Part shown: one piece after another, positions 1 to 10,790 of the stretch
Layout of the letters: each line of letters starts with the position of its first letter
How positions within the stretch are numbered: the first letter of the stretch is position 1
Assembly (NCBI GenBank): GCA_022059125.1
Contig: JAEUWY010000019.1
Location: forward strand, 248,001 to 312,000
Source: Corynespora cassiicola
Taxonomy: Eukaryota; Ascomycota; Dothideomycetes; Pleosporales; Corynesporascaceae
Direction: 5' to 3'
DNA: 64,000 bases
The notes under the pieces: model-generated
What the model was told of the DNA's origin: nothing
The model's input: the letters and a program-made list of their open reading frames with translations, nothing else
The model's database searches: none
Program-made: the position numbers and the translations under genes

Positions 1-331
1 AAGAGCAACGCTATCGATATCCTGCGAGGATGGCCTGCCACAATGGTGTTGAAGATAGCTAGTGTCCAACCCTCCCGTCGGCCAAATGCCAAGACGCTAG
101 CGAGGGCGGTTGCCTCGTGAACTGACATCATAACAAAGCGACTCGGTTTTGCAAGGCCTCGCCCTCGACCCGCCCGCTTCCAGCTTACACCCCTTCTCAC
201 GCCAGTCAACACCTCGCGGCCGCCGATCCGGTCGCTGCTGTCCCTGCATCTCTGCCTCCCTGTGCGCCACTCTAGTGCTGCATACTGCCGCCCGCACCTG
301 CCCGCAGACTACATCCACCCCGCCACGCACA
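1..331. other. 5' flank and leader of the Src1/Heh1 gene
   Basis: No separate gene is seen here. The reading frame of the next gene stays open upstream to about position 149, but no ATG lies in frame before 332, so this stretch is taken as promoter and leader. The last 150 bases are rich in C and short pyrimidine runs, as is usual for leaders of expressed filamentous-fungal genes. Confidence 0.5.
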
Positions 332-2482
332 ATGGCCGACGCGCGAGGAGAGTACTGGTACTTTGACCCAGACGTCGAAGCCACCAAAATCACCGTTCCC
401 GAGCTCCGCAGCATCCTGCTCAAGCATGGCGTTTCGTACCCTTCATCAGCGAAAAAGGCCGTCCTCGTCGGCCTCTTCCAGGATCAGGTCCTCCCACAGG
501 CGGCCCAGCTTCAGCGGCAGTACGCGCGGACAAAGCGGTCGACAAGAGGCATCACCGACATGCCGTCGAGCACCGACAGCACCACCAACGACGAGCCAGA
601 CGAGGAGACGCTGCTTGCCCCGCCTGCGAGCGTGAGGCGAACGTCGCGCCGCACCACACGCGCCTCGACCGAAGAGAGCGAACACGCCGCTCCCGCCCCA
701 GCTCCCCGCGGCAAGACACCCTCGCGCACAGTGCCGACCAAGCACTCGCGCGTGTCGGATGGCGAGGTCGAAGAGCGCCCGCCGACCCGACGCACTCGCA
801 AAAGCGTGACGCCCGCCATCAAGGAACCCTCGCCGGAGCCCGAGGCGTGGCACCGCCAGGAAGTCGGCAGCCCATTTACGCAAGACAACCCCTTCCAGAG
901 CGGCTCCCCCGCCCTGGCCGACCCCGCGCGCGATCGGCGGCGGCGGACCTTGAATCTCGACCACAAGGAGAAGCGCAAGAGCGACCCGTACCGCCGCAAG
1001 ACATATCAGCCCAAGTCTGAACAGCTGGATGAGGGCATCGTCGTGCCCACGCGCCGCACCTTTGACGTGAGCGTCCCGCATCCACATGACGAGCACGACG
1101 AGCACGAACACGAACATGAAGATGAACCAGACAACTACGAGCCTGGTGAAGAGTTTACAGGAGAAGAGCAGCTGGAACTCATGCGCGAGCGCGTCAAGGC
1201 AGGCGAGGTGGACATTTTGCCTCCCCGCAGACGGAAGCAGCCGTCCAAGGCGCTCGAGACACTCAAGGCCTTTTCGCTCACTCTCCTCTCCATGACTGCA
1301 GTGGTCATTTTCGGCGTCTGGCGACAGGAAAAGTACGCCGTGGGCTTTTGCGGCGTCGGCAAGCCCTCGACTGCTCTCGCCGGAGTGGACATTCCTGACT
1401 GGGCAGAGCCGCTCCTCCCGCAATGCGAGCCGTGTCCGCCGCACGCGACCTGCTACCAGGACCTCCAGGTCGAGTGCGCGCGGGACTTTGTCAAGAAAGA
1501 GCATCCATTCTGGCTTGGCGGGCTGTTTCCCCTGCCGCCAACATGCGAGCCCGACACGGAAAAGACGCGCCGGATCGGAATCGTGGCCGACCGCGGCGTG
1601 CAGATTCTCCGAAAGCAGAGAGCCGCCTACGAGTGCGGAGAGACTGATGCGCAGGGCAAGCCCGTCGAGAGCCCCGAGGTCGGCGAGGCCGAGCTCAAGC
1701 AGCAGCTGACGACGCTGAAGCGCAAGGGCATGTCGGACGAGGAGTTTGACAGCCTGTTCCAGAGCGCGGGCGTGGAAATCGAGCGCCGCGACGAGATTGT
1801 CGTCAACGCCAACGGGTAAGCACCCTTTTGCTTTTGTTATGCGCACGATTCTGACCCGGGACTGTGCTAACAGATTCCTTGCTACTCCCACAGAACCGAA
1901 CGACGCCTCACGTCAAACTCACTCGCCGAGCTCTCCCTCTCCTGCAGCATCCAGCGATCCCTCCGACAAACAGTGGAACGATATATTTGGCATCTTGTAG
2001 TGACGCTGCTCAGCACCGTGTCTGTCTTTTACGGCAAGTACCGCTGGACGTCGAGCCGGGCCATGGAGGAGCGCGCCAAGTACCTCGCCGGAGAGGTGTT
2101 CGACCGGCTTGCCAACCAGGCTGCGCTGAGCCGGCAGGACCCCGGGCGCTACTCGGACCCAGGGCTCAGCATGGCACAGCTGCGCGACGACGTGCTGCGG
2201 GCCGAGTTTTCGTCGTCGAAGCGCATCAAGTTGTGGGAGCGAGTGCAGAAGAAGGTCGAGTACAACACCAACGTCCGTGCAGCGGTGCGGGAGAGCCCCA
2301 GCGGAGACATTTCACGCATGTGGGAGTGGACCGGGCCCATTCGGCTCCTTGACGACGGGCGCGGCGGTGGCAGTGGCAAGCGAGACAGCGGGCGGTACAG
2401 CCTGGGACCTGGGCCTGCTGGCAGCAGCCCGCCGGACGCGCAGGAGGCCAAGTCGTGGGACGAGGGCCACCCCATTTATTGA
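332..2482 (+). CDS. SRC1: Inner nuclear membrane protein of the Src1/Heh1 (Man1-Src1p C-terminal) family
   Basis: Two exons, 332-1815 and 1894-2482, joined in phase give 690 residues. Residues about 12-56 form a helix-extension-helix (HeH/LEM-like) fold containing TVPELRSILLKHGVSYP, which binds DNA in this family. A long basic, Ser/Arg-rich disordered stretch follows and could carry nuclear import signals. A first membrane helix lies near residues 310-330, then a Cys-containing lumenal part, then a second helix near 525-545 (WHLVVTLLSTVSVFYG) and a C-terminal winged-helix-like MSC region. Both ends therefore face the nucleoplasm. Family members tether chromatin (rDNA, subtelomeres) to the inner nuclear envelope and take part in pore quality control. 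The ATG at 332 is the first Met in the frame and sits just before the HeH fold. The single intron falls between the two membrane helices; see findings for the effect of retaining it. Confidence 0.9.
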
Positions 2483-2904
2483 CTCTCTCCATGTAGTGAT
2501 TTTCTTTGCTTGTTCGTTTGACGAATCCGCGGATTCCTAGACTAGGGTCGGCTATGATACCAATGCTGGAGTATGGTCGTCTGCGCTTACGATGGACGAT
2601 GGAGTTGGAGTAGTTGGTCTTTGAATTCGATGGCGATTGCCGCTTTCTTGCACATTTACATGTCTCTTTTTGCTATGGAGCTGTCCGCCTTTACTTACGT
2701 CTATTGTGTCTGTGACGTTATGGCACCGGTCGAGGACGGTTGATGTGCCTCGCTTAGCTGTGGCGGTGCACGTGGCTGGTGTGCTTACTAACCCAGCGCC
2801 GAGCCGAGCTTCGCACACAGGCGAGAAATATTGTAGACGCAACCTCGACCAGCATCCTCATCGACAATCCTTCGCCAACTAACACCACAGCGAAATCAGT
2901 CAAG
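2483..2904. other. Intergenic, promoter of the eL42 gene
   Basis: No coding evidence. It carries the 3' end of the Src1 transcript and the promoter and leader of the next gene. The leader just before 2905 is A-rich (CGAAATCAGTCAAG), as is common before a fungal start codon. Confidence 0.5.
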
Positions 2905-3781
<877 letters not shown>

Positions 3782-4543
3782 GCGTCTCCTTGTCTTTTCC
3801 TTTTGCTGGGCCCTCGGCGTAGTCTCCAATGGCGGATCGGACGGCGGACGGACGGACGGACGGGACCGACTTGGCATTTCGAAATCTCGTGCAAGCACAA
3901 TCTTATACATGCATGCGTGCAAGCAGTGGTGGAAGCTCAAGGGCCGGTGCCAGGGGAGCGTGTGTGATATCTGGGGATGAAAAACGGGATCCGGTCACGA
4001 ATATCAACGGATTGTAACCTACCTACGTGCACATTGAATGAAACTGGGTTGAGGCTCATTGCGTTTTTCTGGTGGTTGTGGTTTTGTTTTGATGGTGATG
4101 GTGGTGATGACGGGCGTGTAACGCGTCTGGTGCGTGGGCTAGCTCGAGGGTGGGGGAGGGGCACTCCGAATGTACTCCACTCCAGCTCCAGCTCCAGCTC
4201 CGAGTCACGACTCCGGCTCCGAAAACTTTATCTACGATTGCGTCTGCTTTGTGACGGTAGTTTGACGAACCCATTTCTCACCACCTACCTAGCCTCTGGA
4301 TCTAAAATACACGGCTTTTGTGCTTTGAGCAACGGACAAACGAAGAGTTGTCACAGCTCCGCACTTGGAACCGGGCCGCAGGTACAATCTTCGTACCCTG
4401 ACCACCCCTCCCACACGATTGTCACGTAGCTAGCTCCCCGCTCTGGACTGGGATTGGAATACACACCACACCACCTACACCATCCCGCCGCTTCACCCAC
4501 AGAACGAACTACTCCCCCGCCAACACGCCTCCAACACAACACC
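3782..4543. other. Intergenic with short tandem repeats
   Basis: No gene is supported. It contains a GGAC tetranucleotide run (about 3838-3862) and a hexanucleotide run of CCAGCT units (about 4180-4204). The last 100 bases are C- and A-rich leader of the next gene. Confidence 0.5.
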
Positions 4544-6199
4544 ATGGCCGACCCCGTGACTTCCACGCCCTCCCCAGCCCACCAAAATAAGAAAAGAGTG
4601 CTGCTAATAGGCGGAGGTTCCGTCGGCACAATCGCAGCCCTCAACCTCGAAAAGGGCGGAATGGCTGAGGTGGGCATGGTGTTGAGGGGGAACTATCAGT
4701 CTGTGAAGGAGAAGGGATATTGGGTGGAGAGTTGTGATTTTGGGGAGTTGCGGGGGTTTAAGCCTACGGATGGTAAGTCTGTTTTCTTTCTTTTTCTTTT
4801 TTTTCTTTTCCAAAAATTGGATTGAGGTGGGTTTGGTGAGTTTGGGGGAGGAGGGGAGGAGGTTTCAAAACTTTTTCTGTGTTCGTTGTTTTGGACATTG
4901 TGCCTCACGCAAGATCCTCCATGTCCACCTCCATCACCTTTTTTTTCTATTCCAAACTTGAACTAGTCTACGTCTCTACACATTAACCTATTGGGTTCGA
5001 GTTCCTAAGTCTTTTCTCGTTCTAATATTTGGTATCGGTATGCACTTGGGCGAGAATTCTATTTTTCACCTGTTGTATTGCTGATAAAGGTTTTGAAATT
5101 CGAAATTTGATGTTTAAAGCGATTTCTGTCGTTGAACCTTTAATCATCTCATATACGTTTTTTTCTTCGTCGTGCTAGATACTTTTTCTGCAAAACTCAG
5201 CTTACTTTCATTATTCTTTTCATTTCTACGTTATGCTAGATAATCCCTCTGCGAGACGCAGGGTACATAGCCATTCCTACGGCCCAGCTCTACCACCCAC
5301 AGACCAAGCTAACAAAGCCAGTCCTCAACGCCGTCCCGGACATAAAGAAAGAAGGCCTGAACCCATACGACTACATAGTCCTTGCCACAAAAAACACCCC
5401 CGATATCCCTCCCTCTCTCACCGAGCTCGTCGCGCCCGCCCTTCCCCCGGACAACACCCACACCACCCTCGTCCTCATCCAAAACGGCCTCAACATCGAG
5501 AAGCCCTTCCAGGCTGCCTTCCCAAAGACCATCGTCCTGAGCGGCGTCAGTCTGATTGGAAGCGCAGAGCCCGAGCCAGGCCACATTGTGCAAGACGACA
5601 GTGACAGACTGCTCATCGCGCCCTTTCCTCTGCCGGACTCTTCCCCCGCCCTCGAAACCCGTGCCCAGACCCTCGCCCAAGACTTTGTAACCATCTACGC
5701 GGCCTCGGGGAAGACGACTTGCACCCACTCCCCCGCCGTCCTGCGCGACCGCTGGCGCAAGCTCGTCTACAACGCCACCCTCAACCCCATCTGCGCGCTC
5801 ACGGGCCTGGACACGGGACGGCTGCGGCTAGCGCCCGGCTTGCGCGCGGGGCTCGTCGAGCCGGCGATGCGCGAGGTGATTTCCGCGGCGCGGGCGTGTG
5901 GCGTGGAGCTCGCCAGCGAGGCCGAGGGCGAGGACGAGATTGTGCGCAAGACGGTGGAGATGGATCCTCTGGAGATTTATCTGGCGCCGAGCATGCTTGC
6001 GGATGTGCGCAAGGGGAACTATGTCGAGGTGGAGAATTTGGTCGGGGAGGTGGTTAGGGCGGGGAGGGAGGCGGGGGTTGAGATGCGGGTGCTGGGGTCT
6101 GTGTATGAGTTGGTCAAGGCGATCCAGTGGAGGACGATGGAGGCTAGGGGCTTGGTTGGTGTGCCCAAGTCGAAGGGGGATCTTGGGGGCGGGGTGTAG
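4544..6199 (+). CDS. Ketopantoate reductase family protein (ApbA/PanE, 2-dehydropantoate 2-reductase)
   Basis: Two exons, 4544-4772 and 5262-6199, give 388 residues. The N-terminus has a Rossmann dinucleotide-binding start, RVLLIGGGSVGTIAALNL. The middle has YDYIVLATKNTPD and LVLIQNGLNIEKPF, typical of the NADPH domain. The C-terminal helical domain has WRKLVYNATLNPICALTG, carrying the Lys and Asn that act on ketopantoate. The reaction is NADPH-dependent reduction of 2-dehydropantoate to pantoate, on the way to CoA. Fungal genomes hold several paralogues of this fold, some acting on other 2-keto acids, so the exact substrate is not certain. The 489-nt intron is long for this organism and much more AT-rich than the exons. 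It was placed because the phase-1 join restores the family alignment across TDG/YIAIPTAQL; a further small exon inside it cannot be excluded. Confidence 0.85.
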
Positions 6200-6549
6200 G
6201 CTTCTAATCGTGTTTGCAGTAGCTTTGTTTGTTTTCACTCGAAATGGAAACTTTCGAGCGTATTTTGAAAGACTTTGGTGTTATATTTGTTCATTATCAA
6301 ATGCTGAATGTCATCACAATAAATAACCGTTCATGTTAAGCCAGTGTCAATTTCCTCGTCTGACATTAATTATCGGTCTTTCTCCGAACTTGCTATAGCG
6401 AGAATCTCCTGGTGAAAGTTCAAAAGTAAACACTGAAAGAAATACGGGGAAAGATATTGGATTAATCGATTGCAATTATCCATTGACTGGTAGGTCAACT
6501 TTGCCATGACCTGCTGGTAGATTGAACCATATCCATGCCTTGCTACCAT
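6200..6549. other. AT-rich intergenic, start of an AT-rich block
   Basis: No coding evidence. Base composition drops sharply here from the GC-rich genes on the left to AT-rich DNA that continues to about 9.7 kb. Confidence 0.5.
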
Positions 6550-7347
6550 CTATAGCTCATGCTCATACCACTCTTCCACGAGATCTGCCCATCCTTTGGG
6601 ACCGCCTCGCGCGGCAGGTATCTCATTTGAAATTTTGAGAATCTCGATAAATCTCTGCCTATCAAAGACTAGATCGTACGGGAGGTTCCGGAAGTTGACA
6701 GGCATAGGCCCAAGTTCAGGTGTGACACGGAGGTCATGATCGACAGACGCACACTTACCCAACACGGCTATGTTGTGCAGACCTTTTTCCTCATTGTGGA
6801 CGCGTGAAAAGTAAGGTCTGTCGTTCCTGTACTCCTTTCTCCACATGTGCGCGCGATAAAAAGTGAGGCAATTTTCCCCCATAATGCCTTGGGCATGGAA
6901 ACGTATCAATACATTGGGATTTTCCCGGAAAAAGTCAAACATCTTTTGAGTAGGCGGGTAGAGCGCTATATCCTTATTCACCGTGAACCATGGGTACAAA
7001 TGTGCCTGCACCGTGATGCGACCAAGGTGCTTGCGCTCGGCCTTGGGCATCTAGTCTATTAAATTTTCGAGGAATAGCAAAGGGGGGCTGCGAAAGCTTT
7101 CACATGGCAGAATTTTGATGTCGCCATAGCGAGAGGCAAAACCCCGCGTTTCCTTGCGGAGCAACTTGTTTACAAATTGGAGCTGATTAGCAGGTCCATT
7201 TTCATCCTTTCCTCGAAAATGACGAACCAAGTGTACGGAGCCGTCGATGTCTTCGAAATCAAATCCAAGTAGATCCGTAAATGCAAACTGGTACACTAAA
7301 TTTTGAATTTCCCCGGGGAGGCCGAGAAAGCGGACTGGAAACTCCAT
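6550..7347 (-). pseudogene. LPGEI F-box-like family gene interrupted by one in-frame TAG
   Basis: Reading the minus strand from ATG 7347 gives 98 codons, then TAG (7051-7053), then the same frame stays open for 166 more codons to a stop at 6550. The N-terminus has FLGLPGEIQNLVYQF, the LPxEIRNxIY signature of a large Pezizomycotina F-box-like family. The whole length matches the intact gene at 35270-36166. Shared features include NQLQFV-KETRG, ITVQA/ITVKA and the final EEWYEHEL/KEWYEHGI. The alignment runs straight through the stop with no gap, so this is a point nonsense change rather than an intron or a gene boundary. The family role is unknown; F-box proteins usually choose substrates for SCF ubiquitin ligases. 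No other frame break is visible, so the lesion looks recent, or the TAG may be read through. Confidence 0.72.
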
Positions 7348-9688
7348 CTGTTTTCTGGGTACTTTAGTATTTTGTTATATTGTGTCGTGTATTGATCTAA
7401 AGCAAAACGGAGAGACTTGAAAATAACACTGCGATGTCTTATAGGATTGAATAAATGTTGGAAAGAGCTTACCTTTGCAGAATGTCGCGTTATATCTAAT
7501 CGTGAATATGCTTGGAATTCCCTTTACCTTAGCTTGGCTCATGCGAATTGATGTATTGTAAAGCATCTCTTGATTCGTCGTCTTCAAGTGTTGTTAAAAC
7601 CAACTCCTTTTTTGCATGCTCATCAAAGCATTTAGTTAGAAACCTGAAATATTTTCAAGACCTCTGTACATGCAACGGAGGAATTTGATAATATGGGTGT
7701 CGTTAGCATAAGGTAATTAAACCTTGTCTTCGTTCCCATCGGCGCATAGCGGTACGAAATCCATAACCAGTTCCTTAGTTTTGCTTTGCATAATAACCAG
7801 CAAGGTAGGTAAATTGTAAGTGAAATGCTAGATTCTTGTTTTTTAATCACTTGTCATGTGTTTGCTATCTCAAATAAACCTGATCTTATCGCCCCTATTT
7901 TGCGCGAAGACGGCATGATCAGACTTCTCTTGGGGGGAAACATCCCTTTAATGAAATGAATATCCAATTTCTCCTCAAATCACTTCAATGAATACAATCA
8001 CAGTGCTACTTTCCAAGTAGATACGATAGGTTGGCGAATAAATTAAACTTTTAACCTGTTATGTGCGTTACCCCTATGTCCAACATGTGGACTTGCAATT
8101 AGCTCGCGAGGCAATGTTCGCCATTGTGTTCCCTTTTGAGCGTGACTCAAGAAAAACAGTCCACGTCCAGTACTATTCTAAGAGTCTGAGGCTGCTGAGT
8201 CTCACTAAACATGAGATGGCGACCCTTTGATAGCTACCCATACTACTGGCGCAACCCATTGACACCTAACGCAGCCTCTCCTGGGGATTGCTTGCATCAC
8301 TCCAATCAATAGTGTTCATCTTTGATTCTTTGAACTTTTGAAAGGCTACAACTTGTAAACAATGCCGCCCTGTCATAGCTATCAGCAACATTACCACAGA
8401 AACATCTTCAAACCCCCCAAAACTTGTTCGCAGGTTGTATCCAGCATTAACCTTCCAACCCCTTTCACCCACGGCACGAAAAGTCATCTTCCCAACCTTA
8501 CCGCCAAAAAACAACGCATACCCCCTCTCATTTCATTTCAGTCCCTCCACCATCCTATATCTCCATTATTTCCCCCCCTTCCCAGCTTGAACCTGCCGAT
8601 ACGGATCAAACTTGCTCCTCTTGGACCGCTCCAGCGCCATAATCTGCAACTTCCACATCAGCCAGCAGTTAAACGACCATATCGCGAAGCAGATAGCCCA
8701 GGACCTCGGATGTTGTTTTATAGATTCCGTGACGCCGAAGTGGGTGATTGGGGCGAGGGTATGGGCGTGGGCGAAAGAGTCCATCGTTGGGTTTCGGATG
8801 TACGGTAGTGCATGAGCTAATGTGAATGATAGGCTTTAGATGTCAACTTTGTGGTTTTTTTAGGTGTTGGAGTTGCTTTGAGTGCTGGGATAGAGAGGCG
8901 GGAGGCTGTAGGAGCGGTTCCCGCTGAAGTGCGTGCGCCGGGTAGTGAGAGGAGTGCAGTCCTAATCGCACAAGGTGATGTAAAGACTTTTGTGACTCTA
9001 TGGGGGTATTGGAATGCTTTAATGATGCGTTTTTTCAGAGTCGTAATGTTGCTGTGCCGCTGTATCGTGCTTATGTCGAGGTTGGTGTTTCGTGCGTGAG
9101 ATTGCGGCGCGGGTGCCTTTACTGCTTATGGTAAGCGTAGGATTATGCATGTGTCTATTCTCGGAATGAATTTCTGGACGTGGTCGCGAAAGCGAGCGTC
9201 GCGTGGTTGAAATACATTCATGGTACCGCCGTTTTGTATTCGATATCTTTTTATTTCAATTATTTAATAACTAGGTATGGTGGTGACTTATGTTTGGATG
9301 TGTCCGTGCTGACGTCTTTCCAAGTTCCTGTTATTACATTCGCTCACCAACCACAACTCTAAACGGCCGACAGCAATCTCAAACATATCAAGTCGCTATA
9401 CGAATGGCATACAAGTTAAATTTGTTGATGGCATATAGAAGTTTAGATACACTTACTCGCGATCAATATTCACCATGGCCATCCAAACGTTCAGACAGCC
9501 CCTAAGCTCAGCACACAAGGCACTGGACTTATGGGCTACCTACTGCAAAAACCAAAAACGCCCAAATAAACCCCCGAATCATCTCCACGCCCCGACAACT
9601 CTTCATCCCCAAGTGTCGTAATTAATACCGGTAAATCCCCCAGGTCCACCCATCCCTCTCAGTCCAAGACCCCAATCCCACACCCTAC
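7348..9688. other. AT-rich gene-poor block
   Basis: AT-rich DNA with frequent stops in all frames up to about 8.2 kb. From 8.3 to 9.1 kb the sequence is more balanced and holds one possible small gene (listed separately). No transposase, terminal repeat or RNA gene could be recognised. Such blocks in ascomycetes are often old repeats degraded by repeat-induced point mutation, but I see no identifiable parent element. Confidence 0.5.
8566..8784 (-). CDS. Possible small single-pass membrane protein or C-terminal exon
   Basis: A 72-codon minus-strand frame with a plausible membrane helix (WAICFAIWSFNCWLMWKL) followed by a basic tail (ALERSKRSKFDPYRQ). The frame also stays open upstream past the ATG to a possible acceptor (CACATTAG) near 8820, so it may be the last exon of a larger, partly decayed gene. 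Further upstream only low-complexity Thr/Pro-rich frames are seen. I do not recognise the family. It stands out only because its composition is protein-like inside a degraded block. Confidence 0.3.
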   Translation of the reverse strand: MDSFAHAHTLAPITHFGVTESIKQHPRSWAICFAIWSFNCWLMWKLQIMALERSKRSKFDPYRQVQAGKGGK

Positions 9689-9944
9689 TTGGCACGCACC
9701 CAACGCCCGCCTCCCTGCGCAAAAGCCCTCAAGTCCAACAACAAACCCACCCAACACCATCCTTTGCCACGCAAAGAACCAGGAGAAAGAAGCGCCGCAA
9801 GGAGGGCAGTGCAGCCAGACCACACCTCTCCCCACGGAGATGGCATGACAGCCGCGACCCAACCAGCGAACAACCCCAGTCTCGCATCCCCGCGCAGAAG
9901 CATTGTGCGCAACCTCTTCCTCCGCGCAACATGGGAACACGCGA

Positions 9945-10291
9945 GCGCTCCTCCCCCGGAGTCGACTTACCGCGCGCCATATGCTCTGGGCCCTCGTGCT
10001 GCCGAACCACCGCCCCAAAAGACGGCGGAGATGCAGCCGCGAACGACCAACCGAGACATTCCAAGAGACGTATCAGTCGAGGAAGAGGCCGCGACGACCG
10101 CTGGACTCCCCATCTCGAGGCTCGCGCGCTCCTCCCCCAGAGTCGCCTTACCAAGACCACGAGACATGAGTGGCCGGAACCACTACCGCGCCGGCGCGCT
10201 CCTCCCCTGGAGTCGGCTTATCCAGCATCGGCAGGAGGACCTCCCTAGCCCGCGTATGCGAACCATGCGCTCCTCCACCGGAGTCGACTTA
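9945..10291 (+). repeat. Four spaced copies of a 25-bp repeat
   Basis: Near-identical units beginning GCGCTCCTCCCCCGGAGTCG and ending GACTTA lie at 9945-9969, 10126-10150, 10196-10220 and 10267-10291. The last three are spaced 70 and 71 bp apart; the first two 181 bp apart. Shorter relics of the 3' end (GTCGGCTTA, ACGACTTA) occur near 10338-10346 and 10388-10395. The sequence between copies is not conserved. The spacing and unit do not fit CRISPR, which is absent from eukaryotes. On the minus strand each unit begins TAAGTCGACTCC. Confidence 0.8.
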
Positions 10292-10790
10292 TAGGCGCTC
10301 CACAGGTCCAAAGGGTGTCGGATCGATGACTTGCGCGTCGGCTTACCACACCGCCGACGCCCAGCAGGGCTGGAAGCGGGGAGCGAAACGACTTATAGTC
10401 TGCTTTGGGACAGAAGAAGGGTAGGGATGAAAGAGAAAATGGGAGAATCGCGTAGAAAGGAGACAAAGGGTGGTGGAAGGGCGAGAAAAGGGGGAAGAGC
10501 AGAGAAGAGCGAGCAAGGAGGGAAAAAGAAGAGAAGAAATGGTTCCCGAGGGCGAACGGGAAAGGAAGGGGAATAGGCAATCATTGTAGTCGGCGGCGGG
10601 GAACGGCGCGCCGCAGTAACCGTGGGAACTTGACGAGACGGCACACGCAGGTTGCTGAACGGCACCGCCGACGGGGTAAAAGGGACCGACCGGGATAGAA
10701 GCACCGTTGAATGACGGCGGCTAGGAACCAAATGTAAACCAAGAACGACTGGAGGCACTCAAGCCACCCCGACGCAACCTAGGCTCAGAC
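10292..10790. other. Purine-rich 3' flank of the 707-aa orphan gene
   Basis: No coding support. About 10430-10570 is a strand-asymmetric purine stretch (AG-rich on the plus strand). Open frames here are caused by that bias. This lies downstream of the minus-strand gene that ends at 10791. Confidence 0.5.

Noticed and set aside
446..1891. 481-codon minus-strand open frame opposite the Src1 gene
   Set aside because: It lies exactly opposite a gene with clear domains. GC-rich third positions keep the opposite strand open. It has no domain or plausible start context.
9945..10291. CRISPR-like arrangement of repeats
   Set aside because: This is a eukaryotic genome, there are only four copies, the spacing is uneven and there are no cas genes.
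9689..10294. 201-codon plus-strand frame over the 25-bp repeats
   Set aside because: The frame is kept open by the repeats and by GC bias. The repeats are read in different frames in different copies, which argues against coding.
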